26,284 nt of DNA from a virus. Of this stretch, positions 13,631 to 21,528 are shown piece after piece (within the stretch, counting starts at the first letter, position 1; each line of letters begins with the position of its first letter). The stretch covers positions 1-26,284 of IMG/VR virus record IMGVR_UViG_3300009526_001889; one strand, given 5' to 3'. Made by a program: the position numbers and the translations under genes. The notes beneath the pieces were generated by a model. It saw only the letters and a list, made by a program, of their open reading frames with translations. It did not search any database and had not been told where the DNA came from.

Positions 13631-15063
13631 ATTTTTACCTCATCTATCCTATATGAGAAACTTTCCTCATTGTATATATTTATTCTTTCTTCAAAGTGTC
13701 TTAGTGTAAAATTCTTCTTAGTTTTGTATGTAAAATCATCGCATATATCCCATATTAGAACGGAACTTTTAGTGTTGGATTTACGCAACCCACGTCCAAT
13801 CGATTGTAACACTCGTATTCTACTTTTACTTGGACTTGCGAACACGATATTGTTAAGGTTAGGAATATTAATACCAGTGCTAAAAGTGCCATAAGACGCA
13901 ACAATAATAGAATTATCTGATAAATTGACATTTTCTCTTATCTTTTCTCTTTCTTCAGCGCTTGTTCCACCATACACGTAATAGGTATTATCACCTTTTA
14001 ACATATCGTATAGTATATTACCATGTTTCTCTACTAGTTGAAATAAACATAATGTATTACCTTCTAGTGTTTTACATAAATTGACAATAAAATTATTTCT
14101 TCTAGTATGACCTGCAAGATAACTTATCTCTTCAGCATATGTATAATCTTTAATTTGTTTACATTCTTCTTCTTTATGTTTTAAAACAACACAGTTTGTT
14201 GTTAATTGTGCAAGTGTTTTATCATCCATTAATTCTTTTGTAGTAGTTACTTTTTCTACTTTACCAAATAAACCTTCTAGAACTAATCGATGGGTTTGTG
14301 TACCATCAAGTGTACCTGTAAATCCGAAACGATAAGGACATTGCTGTAACTTTTCCATAATACCAGTTAAAGATTTTGCTTTAAACGTGTGTGCTTCATC
14401 GCCAAAGATACATTCATATTGTTTAAAATAATTCTTTTGCAATTTATATAAAGATTGCCAAGTTGATATGACAACAGGCTTATCTGATTCTTTATCATGA
14501 CCAGAATAAACTTTATGTATTTTATCTTCTTTCCAACCATAAGAAATAAAATCGCTTGTCATTTGTTCTACTAAAGAGGTTGTCGGTACTAATATTAATA
14601 TTTTTTTATTCATCATACTATAATAACGAACTAAACAATAAATGATAAATGATTTACCAGATGCAGTTGGACTTACAAACAATCTTCTAGAATTTTCTAT
14701 CGCAGTACAAATTGCATTGAATTGGTAATCTCTTGTTTCAAATGGTATCTTTAATGCATTAATAAAACCTTGAACATCTTCTACATTAACAGGCTTTACA
14801 TTTGAGTTAACACCCTCATGAAGAACATATTCTAAATTATTGTTTTTTAAAAAGTCTTCTAGGTAAGATAACAACCCTACATAAATCATACTTGTCTTTT
14901 GTGAAAATAAACGTATCTTACCATCCCACATTCTATTACGAAATGTTGGCATGAATTTAGCACCAGGCACTTCGAATTCAAAAAATGTACTTAGTTCTCT
15001 TGCAACATGTTGTTCGCATTCAACCATTAAATGTACATCGTTTATTTTGTGAATAAAAATCAT
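13627..15063 (-). CDS. uvsW: UvsW RNA-DNA and DNA helicase
   Basis: A 478-aa superfamily 2 helicase like T4 UvsW (about 500 aa), which unwinds R-loops and branched DNA and shifts replication from origin-initiated to recombination-driven mode. The N-terminal domain has RNRMWDGKIRLF (42-53), as in T4. Helicase motifs: Walker A SPTASGKS (131-138), GDEAH (221-225), FTGT (248-251) and the motif VI arginine segment QSIGRGLRKS. It begins in an ATGA overlap with the methyltransferase and ends in one with the Sm-like gene. Confidence 0.94.
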   Translation of the reverse strand: MIFIHKINDVHLMVECEQHVARELSTFFEFEVPGAKFMPTFRNRMWDGKIRLFSQKTSMIYVGLLSYLEDFLKNNNLEYVLHEGVNSNVKPVNVEDVQGFINALKIPFETRDYQFNAICTAIENSRRLFVSPTASGKSFIIYCLVRYYSMMNKKILILVPTTSLVEQMTSDFISYGWKEDKIHKVYSGHDKESDKPVVISTWQSLYKLQKNYFKQYECIFGDEAHTFKAKSLTGIMEKLQQCPYRFGFTGTLDGTQTHRLVLEGLFGKVEKVTTTKELMDDKTLAQLTTNCVVLKHKEEECKQIKDYTYAEEISYLAGHTRRNNFIVNLCKTLEGNTLCLFQLVEKHGNILYDMLKGDNTYYVYGGTSAEEREKIRENVNLSDNSIIVASYGTFSTGINIPNLNNIVFASPSKSRIRVLQSIGRGLRKSNTKSSVLIWDICDDFTYKTKKNFTLRHFEERINIYNEESFSYRIDEVKI

Positions 15064-15575
15064 GACTTTTTTAATGCAACTAAATTGTTTTGTTTATCAT
15101 ACAATGTGGCCATATCTAAATCTACCATAGAATCAACAAACTTTTCAACACCTGGTGTATTGTAATCGTGATATAAAATTAAACCATTATCAACAACATT
15201 GTTCCAATACGATAATGAATCTCTACGAACTGAAGTAAATGTGTGGTCACCATCAATTAATAACATTTCAAAATTAACTTTTTCTAAGTTATATTCATGT
15301 GAGTTTGCTTGAATAAAAGTAAGTCTTTCAAGATAGTCTTTTGGTATATAATCATAGTAATCTTTTAATTTATCTTTTAAGTCTATGGAATAAACTTTTC
15401 TATCTGTATCTTTTGTTGCATCTAAGAAAGCAAAAGTAGAACCACCCATACCTATTTCTAGAATATCACCCTCGGTGCTTTCAACCATTTTATAGAGAAA
15501 CTCTATCTCTTCGTTTCTCATTTGTTGAATATCATTAAACCATTCCGGCTTCAAATTTTTTCCATTCAATAGCAT
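15060..15575 (-). CDS. Class I SAM-dependent methyltransferase (Methyltransf_24-like)
   Basis: A 171-aa Rossmann-fold methyltransferase. Motif I is DILEIGMGGST (37-47), followed by an acidic strand end in VYSIDLKD. LLIDGDHTFTSVRRD (105-119) and LILYHDY (132-138) are typical of the Methyltransf_24 group, whose members often act on sugars or small molecules. It lies between uvsY and uvsW, overlapping uvsY by 41 nt and uvsW by ATGA. The ATG at 15575 is preceded by AGAGG at a long spacing; Met19 (15521) is an alternative start that reduces the overlap. The substrate is unknown. Confidence 0.78.
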   Translation of the reverse strand: MLLNGKNLKPEWFNDIQQMRNEEIEFLYKMVESTEGDILEIGMGGSTFAFLDATKDTDRKVYSIDLKDKLKDYYDYIPKDYLERLTFIQANSHEYNLEKVNFEMLLIDGDHTFTSVRRDSLSYWNNVVDNGLILYHDYNTPGVEKFVDSMVDLDMATLYDKQNNLVALKKS

Positions 15576-15963
15576 TTTTAATATCCCAACCTCTAGAAGA
15601 AATAGACTTTAAAACATAATCAATATATTTTGTTGTAGTTTCCAAGTAAACTATTTTATTTTCTGCATCAATAATTTCTTTGTCTGATTCAATATAAACA
15701 TGTAAATCATTTTTTAATACTTTTAAATCAAAAGGTTTTGTTGCATATACTTTGGCGTCTGCTTTTCCACCATAGTATTCCCATTTGTCTCTATATAAAA
15801 CTTTGTAATCTCCTTTTGATTTTGCAAGTAAAAATTCAAAGTTAGTTTTGTAATCAATAAACTTAGCATACAAATCTTGATTTCTTAAAGCCTCTGTATC
15901 TAAATGGTCTTTATTAACAGGTAATTCTTTGTAGACTATTTGTTTTAATTCATCTAATGTCAT
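15535..15963 (-). CDS. uvsY: UvsY recombination mediator
   Basis: A 142-aa homologue of T4 UvsY (137 aa), which loads the UvsX recombinase onto gp32-coated single-stranded DNA. Similarity is seen along the length: an N-terminal helix, a middle part WEYYGGKADAKVY matching the T4 YYSGRGDG segment, and a C-terminal ISSRGWDIKNAIEWKKFEAG matching T4 IKSRGFAIKHIQDMRAFEAG. A strong sigma70-type promoter lies just upstream. The 3' end is overlapped by the methyltransferase gene. Confidence 0.93.
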   Translation of the reverse strand: MTLDELKQIVYKELPVNKDHLDTEALRNQDLYAKFIDYKTNFEFLLAKSKGDYKVLYRDKWEYYGGKADAKVYATKPFDLKVLKNDLHVYIESDKEIIDAENKIVYLETTTKYIDYVLKSISSRGWDIKNAIEWKKFEAGMV

Positions 15964-15988
15964 TTTGTATTAGTATCCTTTGCTTTAA

Positions 15989-16017
15989 AATATACACTAT
16001 ATATTGTGTCTTGTCAA
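15989..16017 (-). promoter_or_regulatory. Sigma70-type early promoter for uvsY
   Basis: TTGACA (16017-16012), 17-nt spacer, TATATT (15994-15989) on the minus strand, about 26 nt upstream of the uvsY ATG. Best early-type promoter for a known gene in this window; early or middle expression fits a recombination protein. Confidence 0.68.
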
Positions 16018-16024
16018 GGGTTAT

Positions 16025-16645
16025 TTAATCACCACCACCACTTGATAGTACAGGTATTTCTCTAGAGTTGACAATCATCTTTCTTCTTTTAACTTTATTT
16101 GTATTGTGATAATTCCTATAGATTTTAGTTTCTATATGACTAAACACTGCAAGATTTTTTGTTGCAAACTGTAAAGGTATTTTTTTATCAAACTCTGTTA
16201 TCCATGAAAAGTTTTCTATCTTTCCATAGTGATAGAGAATATAATATTTTGGGGGATTAATTAATTCATAATCAACTTCTTCGGGGCCTATACAATCACA
16301 TACACAATCATAATAGTATGAAAATATTTTATCATTTGTAGCATCTCTATTGTCAAAATGATAATTGCCTTTGTAGTTAAATAAAGATTTGTAGTCTTCA
16401 ATTACTTCTGGTATATTAAGACCCATTCGATTAATTAAATTAATTTCTGTGTTAACGCAACTTGTAATATTATTATTACTTTGTGCGGCAAAAAAATCTA
16501 AATTAGTTCCACCACCGTGATATTTTACTGTTTGGATTTTAGAGAAGATGTTATTAAGAACTTCATATTCAAAGTACTCAATATCTATGTAGTTGTTGTT
16601 TCTTGAAAGAGACTTAAGCTCTTTCCACAAATCAATGTGTGTCAT
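16025..16645 (-). CDS. Unrecognised 206-aa protein, probably late
   Basis: A 206-aa protein I do not recognise. It has an N-terminal helical part, a Gly-rich HGGGTNLDFFAAQ (43-55), an Asn/Asp-rich middle, a CVCDC cluster and a basic C-terminus ending SSGGGD. The late promoter TATAAATA 36 nt upstream and AAGGAA before the ATG indicate late expression with structural genes. In related phages a tail completion protein (gp3) is found in this area between gp23 and uvsY, so it or the preceding gene may fill that role; this rests on synteny only. Confidence 0.75.
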   Translation of the reverse strand: MTHIDLWKELKSLSRNNNYIDIEYFEYEVLNNIFSKIQTVKYHGGGTNLDFFAAQSNNNITSCVNTEINLINRMGLNIPEVIEDYKSLFNYKGNYHFDNRDATNDKIFSYYYDCVCDCIGPEEVDYELINPPKYYILYHYGKIENFSWITEFDKKIPLQFATKNLAVFSHIETKIYRNYHNTNKVKRRKMIVNSREIPVLSSGGGD

Positions 16646-16658
16646 AATATAATTCCTT

Positions 16659-17246
16659 TTATAGGGTTACTATTTCATAATATTTATATGCGAATTCTGT
16701 CGTTGCTTTTAAGTATGTTATATCTGTTTCCTCTTGAGTAAAATCTAAAGCTGAAAGAGATAATGGATATAAGTCTTGAAATCTTACTTCGATTAAAGGA
16801 TTGTTTTTATTTGTTAGTAGTGTTAATGTTGCATCTGAAAACATTGCGTTTGCAGGTGTTCTTTCACTAGTATGTCCAACATCAGTACCTGAAGCAACAG
16901 CACCTCTAGTAGGTGAAGGTGTATTGGATGTAACTGCTCTAAAGTCGCTAAATTGTTTTCTTGATTTTGGAAAACCTATTGCTAATAACCAATTGTGTAA
17001 TTCAATGTAGTTTTCATAGCTTTCTGCTACTTGAAATCCAATGGTAAGATTGTCAAATGTAAGTTCATCACCCATCATAGGTATTTGTTTTAAAGGTGTA
17101 GGCATAAATGCTTCGCCAAGTGAAATACCAGGCAAATTACATTGCGTTACAAAGAACTCAACCTTTGGAAGTTGAGTAATTCCAAACTTAAATTGAGTTG
17201 GACTTGCAAAGTCCAATGTTGTTGGTTGTCTTGATACACTAGTCAT
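16659..17246 (-). CDS. gp19-family tail tube-like protein
   Basis: A 195-aa paralogue of the tail tube protein at 23129-23671. Shared features: an N-terminal F-I/V strand, NLPGISLGE (37-45; NLPGQTLGE in gp19), the MMGDE/IAGDR turn, then FDNLTIGF and a helix ending in a conserved Trp (HNWLLAIGFP). The C-terminus DITYLKATTEFAYKYYE is strand-rich. T4 gp48 and gp54 also use the tube fold, so it could be a tube-end or baseplate-junction protein. No clear ribosome site or late promoter precedes it, and a strong terminator lies between it and gp23, so its expression is puzzling. Confidence 0.82.
   Translation of the reverse strand: MTSVSRQPTTLDFASPTQFKFGITQLPKVEFFVTQCNLPGISLGEAFMPTPLKQIPMMGDELTFDNLTIGFQVAESYENYIELHNWLLAIGFPKSRKQFSDFRAVTSNTPSPTRGAVASGTDVGHTSERTPANAMFSDATLTLLTNKNNPLIEVRFQDLYPLSLSALDFTQEETDITYLKATTEFAYKYYEIVTL
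16681..16688 (-). promoter_or_regulatory. T4-type late promoter for the 206-aa gene
   Basis: Exact TATAAATA on the minus strand, within the last codons of the gp19-like gene and 36 nt upstream of the ATG of the 206-aa gene. Position and match support use by gp55-polymerase. Confidence 0.6.
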
Positions 17247-17261
17247 AATACTATTTAGTAG

Positions 17262-17291
17262 AAATAAAAAAGGGCGCCGAAGCGCCCTTTT
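17262..17291 (-). terminator. Strong intrinsic terminator after gp23 (UUCG tetraloop)
   Basis: On the minus strand AAAAGGGCGC pairs perfectly with GCGCCCTTTT around a TTCG loop closed by C-G, the very stable cUUCGg tetraloop common in T4 terminators. A T-rich run (TTTTTTATTT) follows. It lies 21 nt after the gp23 stop. Being symmetrical it could also stop plus-strand transcripts. Confidence 0.93.
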
Positions 17292-17312
17292 GGAATAAAA
17301 TTGTAATCGAGA

Positions 17313-18626
17313 TTACATTAAGTTAGCTACTTTAACTCTTCTGTAGTACTTGTTAGTGTTCGCTGTAATTGCGACACTTCCGTTAGTACTTGCACCCACT
17401 GTTCCTGTGTGGAATGGGTTTGAAGCGATACCGTATCTAGTCTTAAATCCAATTTTTGGTTGGAATGTGTTCTCGCCAACTGCTCTCACCATTTGTAGTG
17501 GAACATATGGACAGTAGAACATACCTGCGTCATAAGGTGAAGAACCTTTATAACCAACTACGTAGTATTGTGAAGCTGATACGTTGGCTGCATATGGGTC
17601 TACATATACTTTGTATCTGCCGTTTAACACACCAGCAAAAGTTGTTGATGTATCATCTACGTTTAAGTTAGTTGATAACGCTGGAGTGTAATCTAAAACA
17701 CCAGCCATTTGTAAGGCAGAAGCAACGTCAGCACTTGTAATGATGATGTTACCTTTCCCTCTTCTTGTCTGTTGACCGATTGCGTTAGCATCTCTTTCAA
17801 CTGCAAAAAGAAGTCCTTTGAACTTTTCAACTGACCAACGTCCGTTAGAATCAGTATCTAAATCAAAGACACCTGCGTTTGTTACATTTACCTGAGCACC
17901 TTTAACAGCTGAGTTATAGATGTTTCTGATAACTTCTCTGTTAATTTCTGTTAAGATTTCTGCTGATAAAATGTTAGCAAGTTCTGTTTCTGCGTCTAAA
18001 CCATGGATTGCTTTTAAGTCTTGAGCAAGTTCCATTGTGTATTCAGCTTTAAGAGCTCTTGATACAGCTGTAACTGTGTGCTTCTCAATTGAGAATGCCA
18101 TTTCTGCGAAAGCGTCAGCAGTAGTATCACCTAAAGCTTCACTTTGTGCAGTTGTCATACCAGTAACAGTTGAGTAAGTACCTGCAGGTGTATCGTTTAA
18201 CACTGCTGGGTTTGTACCAGATTGGTCGCCCGCACCAGTATTACCAGCTGCGTCTTGGTTAGATAGAAATGGAATTTCCTCATCTACTAACGCTTCTGCG
18301 CCTGCTTGTGAAATACTTCTTGCTCTCATTGCAAAGATAAGTCCTGTTGGACCAGTCATTGGTTGAACACCACATACATCGTATGCAATAAGGTTTGGCA
18401 TTGAACGTCTAACAAGAGAGATTAAAATTGGGTCCCAATTGTCAATTGATGAACCTGTTGCGTTTGTTGCTTCGCCTAAAAACGCTCTATCTTCTCTTAA
18501 TGCTTTTTCTTGGTTTTCCAAGATGACAGTAGTAACAGCTCGTCTGTATGCATCATCGATTTTTGGTAATTCGGGATGCTCTAGGACTGGCTGCCACTTT
18601 TCTTGTAAGTTTTGTGTTTGAAACAT
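17313..18626 (-). CDS. gp23: gp23 major capsid protein
   Basis: A 437-aa T4-type major capsid protein. The N-terminal delta region (about 1-52) ends in FLGEA; the LxE pattern is the expected gp21 cleavage site, after Glu52. Conserved blocks follow: RRSMPNLIAYDVCGVQPMTG, IFAMRARS, and near the C-terminus ASQYYVVGYKG and FQPKIGFKTRYG. AAGGAG precedes the ATG, a late-promoter variant lies just upstream and a strong terminator just downstream, giving a discrete high-expression gene. It is shorter than T4 gp23 (521), as usual for marine relatives. Confidence 0.96.
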   Translation of the reverse strand: MFQTQNLQEKWQPVLEHPELPKIDDAYRRAVTTVILENQEKALREDRAFLGEATNATGSSIDNWDPILISLVRRSMPNLIAYDVCGVQPMTGPTGLIFAMRARSISQAGAEALVDEEIPFLSNQDAAGNTGAGDQSGTNPAVLNDTPAGTYSTVTGMTTAQSEALGDTTADAFAEMAFSIEKHTVTAVSRALKAEYTMELAQDLKAIHGLDAETELANILSAEILTEINREVIRNIYNSAVKGAQVNVTNAGVFDLDTDSNGRWSVEKFKGLLFAVERDANAIGQQTRRGKGNIIITSADVASALQMAGVLDYTPALSTNLNVDDTSTTFAGVLNGRYKVYVDPYAANVSASQYYVVGYKGSSPYDAGMFYCPYVPLQMVRAVGENTFQPKIGFKTRYGIASNPFHTGTVGASTNGSVAITANTNKYYRRVKVANLM

Positions 18627-18651
18627 TAGTTTCTCCTTCTTATATTCTTAC

Positions 18652-18659
18652 TATTTATT
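18652..18659 (-). promoter_or_regulatory. Late promoter variant upstream of gp23
   Basis: AATAAATA on the minus strand, one mismatch from TATAAATA, 26 nt upstream of the gp23 ATG and overlapping the gp22 stop. Other late genes here have exact boxes at similar distances, and T4 gene 23 has its own late promoter. Confidence 0.5.
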
Positions 18660-20004
18660 AATTTGCACTATTCACTGTTCTGCCAATTGCAGACATGTAA
18701 GCTGCCATTGAACTATCTTCAGTGATGTCCTGTACAGGTGTGCCAGTTTCTACGTCATTATCAGTTGCTTCAGAAATTACTTGTTTTGGGAAGTAAGATT
18801 CTTTAAGGGTGTTTAACTTTTCAGCATAAACAGTTTCCTCTGTGAATTCTACGTCTTGTACAAGTGATTCGAACTTTTCAATCTCTGTGCTGGTTAAATC
18901 AGATGAAACATCTTTTAAAACCTTTTCCTGAACCAGAAAACCCTCAGCCTTTTTGGATTCAACAACTTGTTGAATTGTTGCTTCAAGTTTTTCCTCTAGT
19001 TTAGAAATCTTTTCAGCTTGTGCTTCAAGTACATCGTACTTGTCGTCAGGCACATCGATGTAGTGGTCTTCAAATAAAGTTTTTAGACCAGAGATGAAGT
19101 CTTCAGCGATTTCGCCTTTAAGGCCACGCTCAAGAGCAAGTTCGTTTTCTTTCATCCACTCTTCAACAACATAGTTTAAGTAGTTATCTACTTTTTCTGT
19201 TAGTGAAGTTCTTACATCAGCAACTTCTTCGATTAATTCAGATTTGTATTCTTCTTCTAATCTTTTAATCTCTTCTCTAATCTTGCTTTTTACAGCAGTT
19301 TCAAAGATTGTTGCAGCTTTTACTTTAAATTCTTCGGAAAGGTTAGTATCTGCACCTAAAAGAGCATCTACATGTTCTTTAACGTTAACAGACTTTAATC
19401 TTTCTTCGGTCTTAGCATCTTTTTCTTCGTCATCTGCGCCGTGAGCCATTTCTGAATTGTATGCTGCGTGTAGTTTTTCCATTTTGTCTTTTGACATTTT
19501 GGACATACCGTCTTGCATTTCTTTATACATTTCGTCTTTGGTTTTGTGCATTGCAGCCTTCATGTATTGAGCATATAATTCAGCCATGTCGTCTTTTTTC
19601 ATAGACTTCATTGCTTTAATCATAGTTTCTTTCATTTTATCAGGCGTCATTTGCTCATCGGTCTCATCTGCGTCATCAGAATCGTCAGAATCTTTGGACA
19701 TATCATCGTCATCGTCCTTTTCTTCTTCTTCTTTTAACTTAGGTGTCGCATCAGCTTTACCGGCCCCTTTTTTAGCAGGGTCGTTTGAAACTTCTTTGGT
19801 TCCTTTACCTGCAGCTACAGACGCATCACCAACTTCGGCTGGTTTTGCACCTTTATCTACTTTAGTCTTACCATCAGATACAGAATCAGCTTTATCAGCT
19901 GGAGCTGCACCTTTTTTTGGAGCATCAGCACCATTGGCTTCTTCAAGTTCAGCCAAAACTTCCGCTTCTAGTTCCTCAATGGTTTTGTCTAATTCATTAG
20001 CCAT
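18658..20004 (-). CDS. gp22: gp22 prohead scaffold with a long N-terminal extension
   Basis: A 448-aa scaffold protein, much longer than T4 gp22 (269). Residues 225-448 resemble gp22: long helices such as AATIFETAVKSKIREEIKRL, VDNYLNYVVEEWMKENELAL and FEDHYIDVPDDKYDVLE. The N-terminal part has a low-complexity Ala/Lys/Asp region (25-90), a Glu/Asp run (92-118) and a Met-rich helical region (119-187) with a 16-residue repeat at 132-147 and 167-182. The extension may do the job of the small acidic core proteins of T4. The scaffold fills the prohead and is degraded by gp21. Two late promoters lie upstream. Confidence 0.88.
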   Translation of the reverse strand: MANELDKTIEELEAEVLAELEEANGADAPKKGAAPADKADSVSDGKTKVDKGAKPAEVGDASVAAGKGTKEVSNDPAKKGAGKADATPKLKEEEEKDDDDDMSKDSDDSDDADETDEQMTPDKMKETMIKAMKSMKKDDMAELYAQYMKAAMHKTKDEMYKEMQDGMSKMSKDKMEKLHAAYNSEMAHGADDEEKDAKTEERLKSVNVKEHVDALLGADTNLSEEFKVKAATIFETAVKSKIREEIKRLEEEYKSELIEEVADVRTSLTEKVDNYLNYVVEEWMKENELALERGLKGEIAEDFISGLKTLFEDHYIDVPDDKYDVLEAQAEKISKLEEKLEATIQQVVESKKAEGFLVQEKVLKDVSSDLTSTEIEKFESLVQDVEFTEETVYAEKLNTLKESYFPKQVISEATDNDVETGTPVQDITEDSSMAAYMSAIGRTVNSAN

Positions 20005-20024
20005 GGGATTGTCTCCTTTAGTTT

Positions 20025-20032
20025 TATTTATA
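20025..20032 (-). promoter_or_regulatory. Late promoter 1 of gp22
   Basis: Exact TATAAATA on the minus strand, 21 nt upstream of the gp22 ATG, in the gap after gp21. AAAGGAG lies between it and the start codon. Confidence 0.7.
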
Positions 20033-20038
20033 CATCAT

Positions 20039-20046
20039 TATTTATA
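20039..20046 (-). promoter_or_regulatory. Late promoter 2 of gp22
   Basis: A second exact TATAAATA, 14 bp upstream of the first. Two exact boxes within 22 bp would be rare by chance, so a tandem late promoter for the abundant scaffold protein is likely. Confidence 0.65.
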
Positions 20047-20048
20047 AA

Positions 20049-20711
20049 TTAAAGCATTTTAAGGAACTTTGCAAACTCTAATGCTTGTTCCTTATCTTGT
20101 CTTGCTCTAACTTTTTGTTCAATTCTTTCTTTCATTTCGAAAACTTGTGCCTCGATTAGTGAACCATGGTTCCAAACCCATTCTTTTCCTTCCATAATGC
20201 CCTCTACGAAAGCGGAAGGTGCTGACGGGTCAGCCACAATATCACCTGCTGTTGCAAGTTTGAAATCACTTCTCACATAATTCACACCACCTTTTTGGTC
20301 TAAACTACCCATGCCTCTTGATGAAACGCCGAGTGTAGCACCCTCGTCCATAAGATTCTTTACAATTTCACCCATTGGAGTTGACATAATCTTTGCCTCT
20401 CCTATGAAGTTATCGCCTTCAGCCTTTAAACTTGTAATCATATGTGATACTCTATCTAAATTGACTGTTGGTCCTTCTGGGTGTCCTAGCTCTCCGAATG
20501 CTCTTTTCTTTTGAACATATTCTTCGTTATAGGATTTAACTTCTTTCATAAGGATATCTTTTGGATATACTCTGCCATTTCTATTCTTTATATTGGCTTG
20601 CATAAAGATTCCTCTTATTTTGTAATCCTTTTTGCCATCTTCCTTTTCTTCTATAAGATAGTTTTGAGAACTAAAATCGTTTGCTTCTGTGATTAATTTA
20701 ACTGTATTCAT
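20049..20711 (-). CDS. gp21: gp21 prohead maturation protease
   Basis: A 220-aa serine protease of the T4 gp21 type, which cleaves capsid and scaffold proteins in the prohead. GELGHPEGP (73-81) has the catalytic His77, and LGVSSRGMG (127-135) the nucleophile Ser (130 or 131). NRNGRVYPKDIL (43-54) is the family's N-terminal landmark. Length matches T4 gp21 (212). The start shares one base with the preceding stop (TAATG). Confidence 0.94.
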   Translation of the reverse strand: MNTVKLITEANDFSSQNYLIEEKEDGKKDYKIRGIFMQANIKNRNGRVYPKDILMKEVKSYNEEYVQKKRAFGELGHPEGPTVNLDRVSHMITSLKAEGDNFIGEAKIMSTPMGEIVKNLMDEGATLGVSSRGMGSLDQKGGVNYVRSDFKLATAGDIVADPSAPSAFVEGIMEGKEWVWNHGSLIEAQVFEMKERIEQKVRARQDKEQALEFAKFLKML

Positions 20712-21097
20712 TAGCTTATATTATCGAAACCCGATACCTTTCTACATTTTAGGATAATAAATCCTACACATGCACTATCATTTTCATAGAAAATATCACC
20801 AGTGATTCCGTCACCAGCGTTGTTTGCAATTGACGGCATTTGTTGACTACCGACATTATAACTACCATTACCATTTAGTGTAAGAGCAGTTATATTCGCT
20901 GTTGCGTCAAATTCTATTTCTGTTACGGAACTAACTGACCATTGACAAGCAACAATACTTACTCTTGGGTTGGTAGCGGCACCAGCTAATGCAGACACAT
21001 CAATAATCTTTAGTGCTGTTGCATTTGTACCTGTAATTGTTGTTTTAGTAATAACTTCAAAATCTGAATCTACTAAAGTTTGCGTTATATAAGCCAT
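20711..21097 (-). CDS. Putative head-associated beta-rich protein
   Basis: A 128-aa protein opening MAYITQTLVDSDFEV, rich in Thr, Ala, Gly and Asn, with alternating short strands (VSIVACQWSV, EIEFDAT, ACVGFIILK). It has no signal peptide or membrane span. It lies between the core-protein genes and gp21, with AAGGAG before its ATG, and overlaps gp21 by one base. The composition suits a small capsid or decoration protein, but I do not recognise a family. Confidence 0.72.
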   Translation of the reverse strand: MAYITQTLVDSDFEVITKTTITGTNATALKIIDVSALAGAATNPRVSIVACQWSVSSVTEIEFDATANITALTLNGNGSYNVGSQQMPSIANNAGDGITGDIFYENDSACVGFIILKCRKVSGFDNIS

Positions 21098-21107
21098 TTG
21101 TTACTCC

Positions 21108-21356
21108 TTAAATACCTAATGCTTCCTTTTCAAAGTAATCGTATAACTGTTTTTCAGGCACACGATTCTTTTTGGCGACATCAGATATTGCTTTTTCAAA
21201 ATTATTTAGGAAATTTGAACCTTTAGTATCTAATTTATTGAATAATTCATCTACTGCATTCTTCATCTTGGGCGATAGTTTCTTATAGGACTTAGTTTTC
21301 TTATGTTCATCCTTTTCAACAATCGAACTATAAATGTCTGCAAATTTCTTAGTCAT
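21108..21356 (-). CDS. Putative prohead core protein, 82 aa
   Basis: An 82-aa lysine-rich helical protein starting MTKKFADIYSSIVEKDEHKK and ending YDYFEKEALGI. The start at 21356 gives an 8-nt overlap with the preceding gene; the frame is open for 24 codons further, but those are the shadow of the neighbour and have no plausible start. No strong ribosome site is seen, so coupling is likely. By position (after portal, before gp21) it corresponds to the T4 67/68 region. Function is inferred from synteny. Confidence 0.62.
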   Translation of the reverse strand: MTKKFADIYSSIVEKDEHKKTKSYKKLSPKMKNAVDELFNKLDTKGSNFLNNFEKAISDVAKKNRVPEKQLYDYFEKEALGI

Positions 21357-21528
21357 CCGTTTTGTCTGTATCGTCAGGCAAATGGTCTCTAACAAAAGAT
21401 TTTGCAACTTCAGCTTTTTTAGTTTCAAGTGAATCTGCCATCTTTGCTTTCATTGTGCCTTTAAATGCATCTTCGGCGTCAAGTGTTTTTCCGTTTGCCA
21501 ATGCATCGATTATATCTTTACTGTTCAT
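21349..21528 (-). CDS. Putative prohead core protein (gp67/gp68-like), 59 aa
   Basis: A 59-aa helical protein MNSKDIIDALANGKTLDAED ending in an acidic tail. The segments DAFKGTMKAKMADSLETKK and EVAKSF follow a pattern common in small prohead core proteins of T4-like phages. The ATG at 21528 was preferred over one at 21534 because AGGAG lies 6 nt before it and directly abuts the other. It overlaps the portal stop by 11 nt. The assignment is from position and pattern. Confidence 0.62.
   Translation of the reverse strand: MNSKDIIDALANGKTLDAEDAFKGTMKAKMADSLETKKAEVAKSFVRDHLPDDTDKTDD

Noticed and set aside
13677-13684. AATAAATA inside the uvsW 3' end, 47 nt before the Sm-like gene
   Set aside because: One mismatch, inside a coding region, and the Sm-like gene is coupled to uvsW by an ATGA overlap, so a late promoter there is not needed.
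19586-20047. 153-codon plus-strand frame opposite gp22
   Set aside because: Ser/Ala-rich shadow of the acidic low-complexity region of gp22, without promoter or ribosome site.
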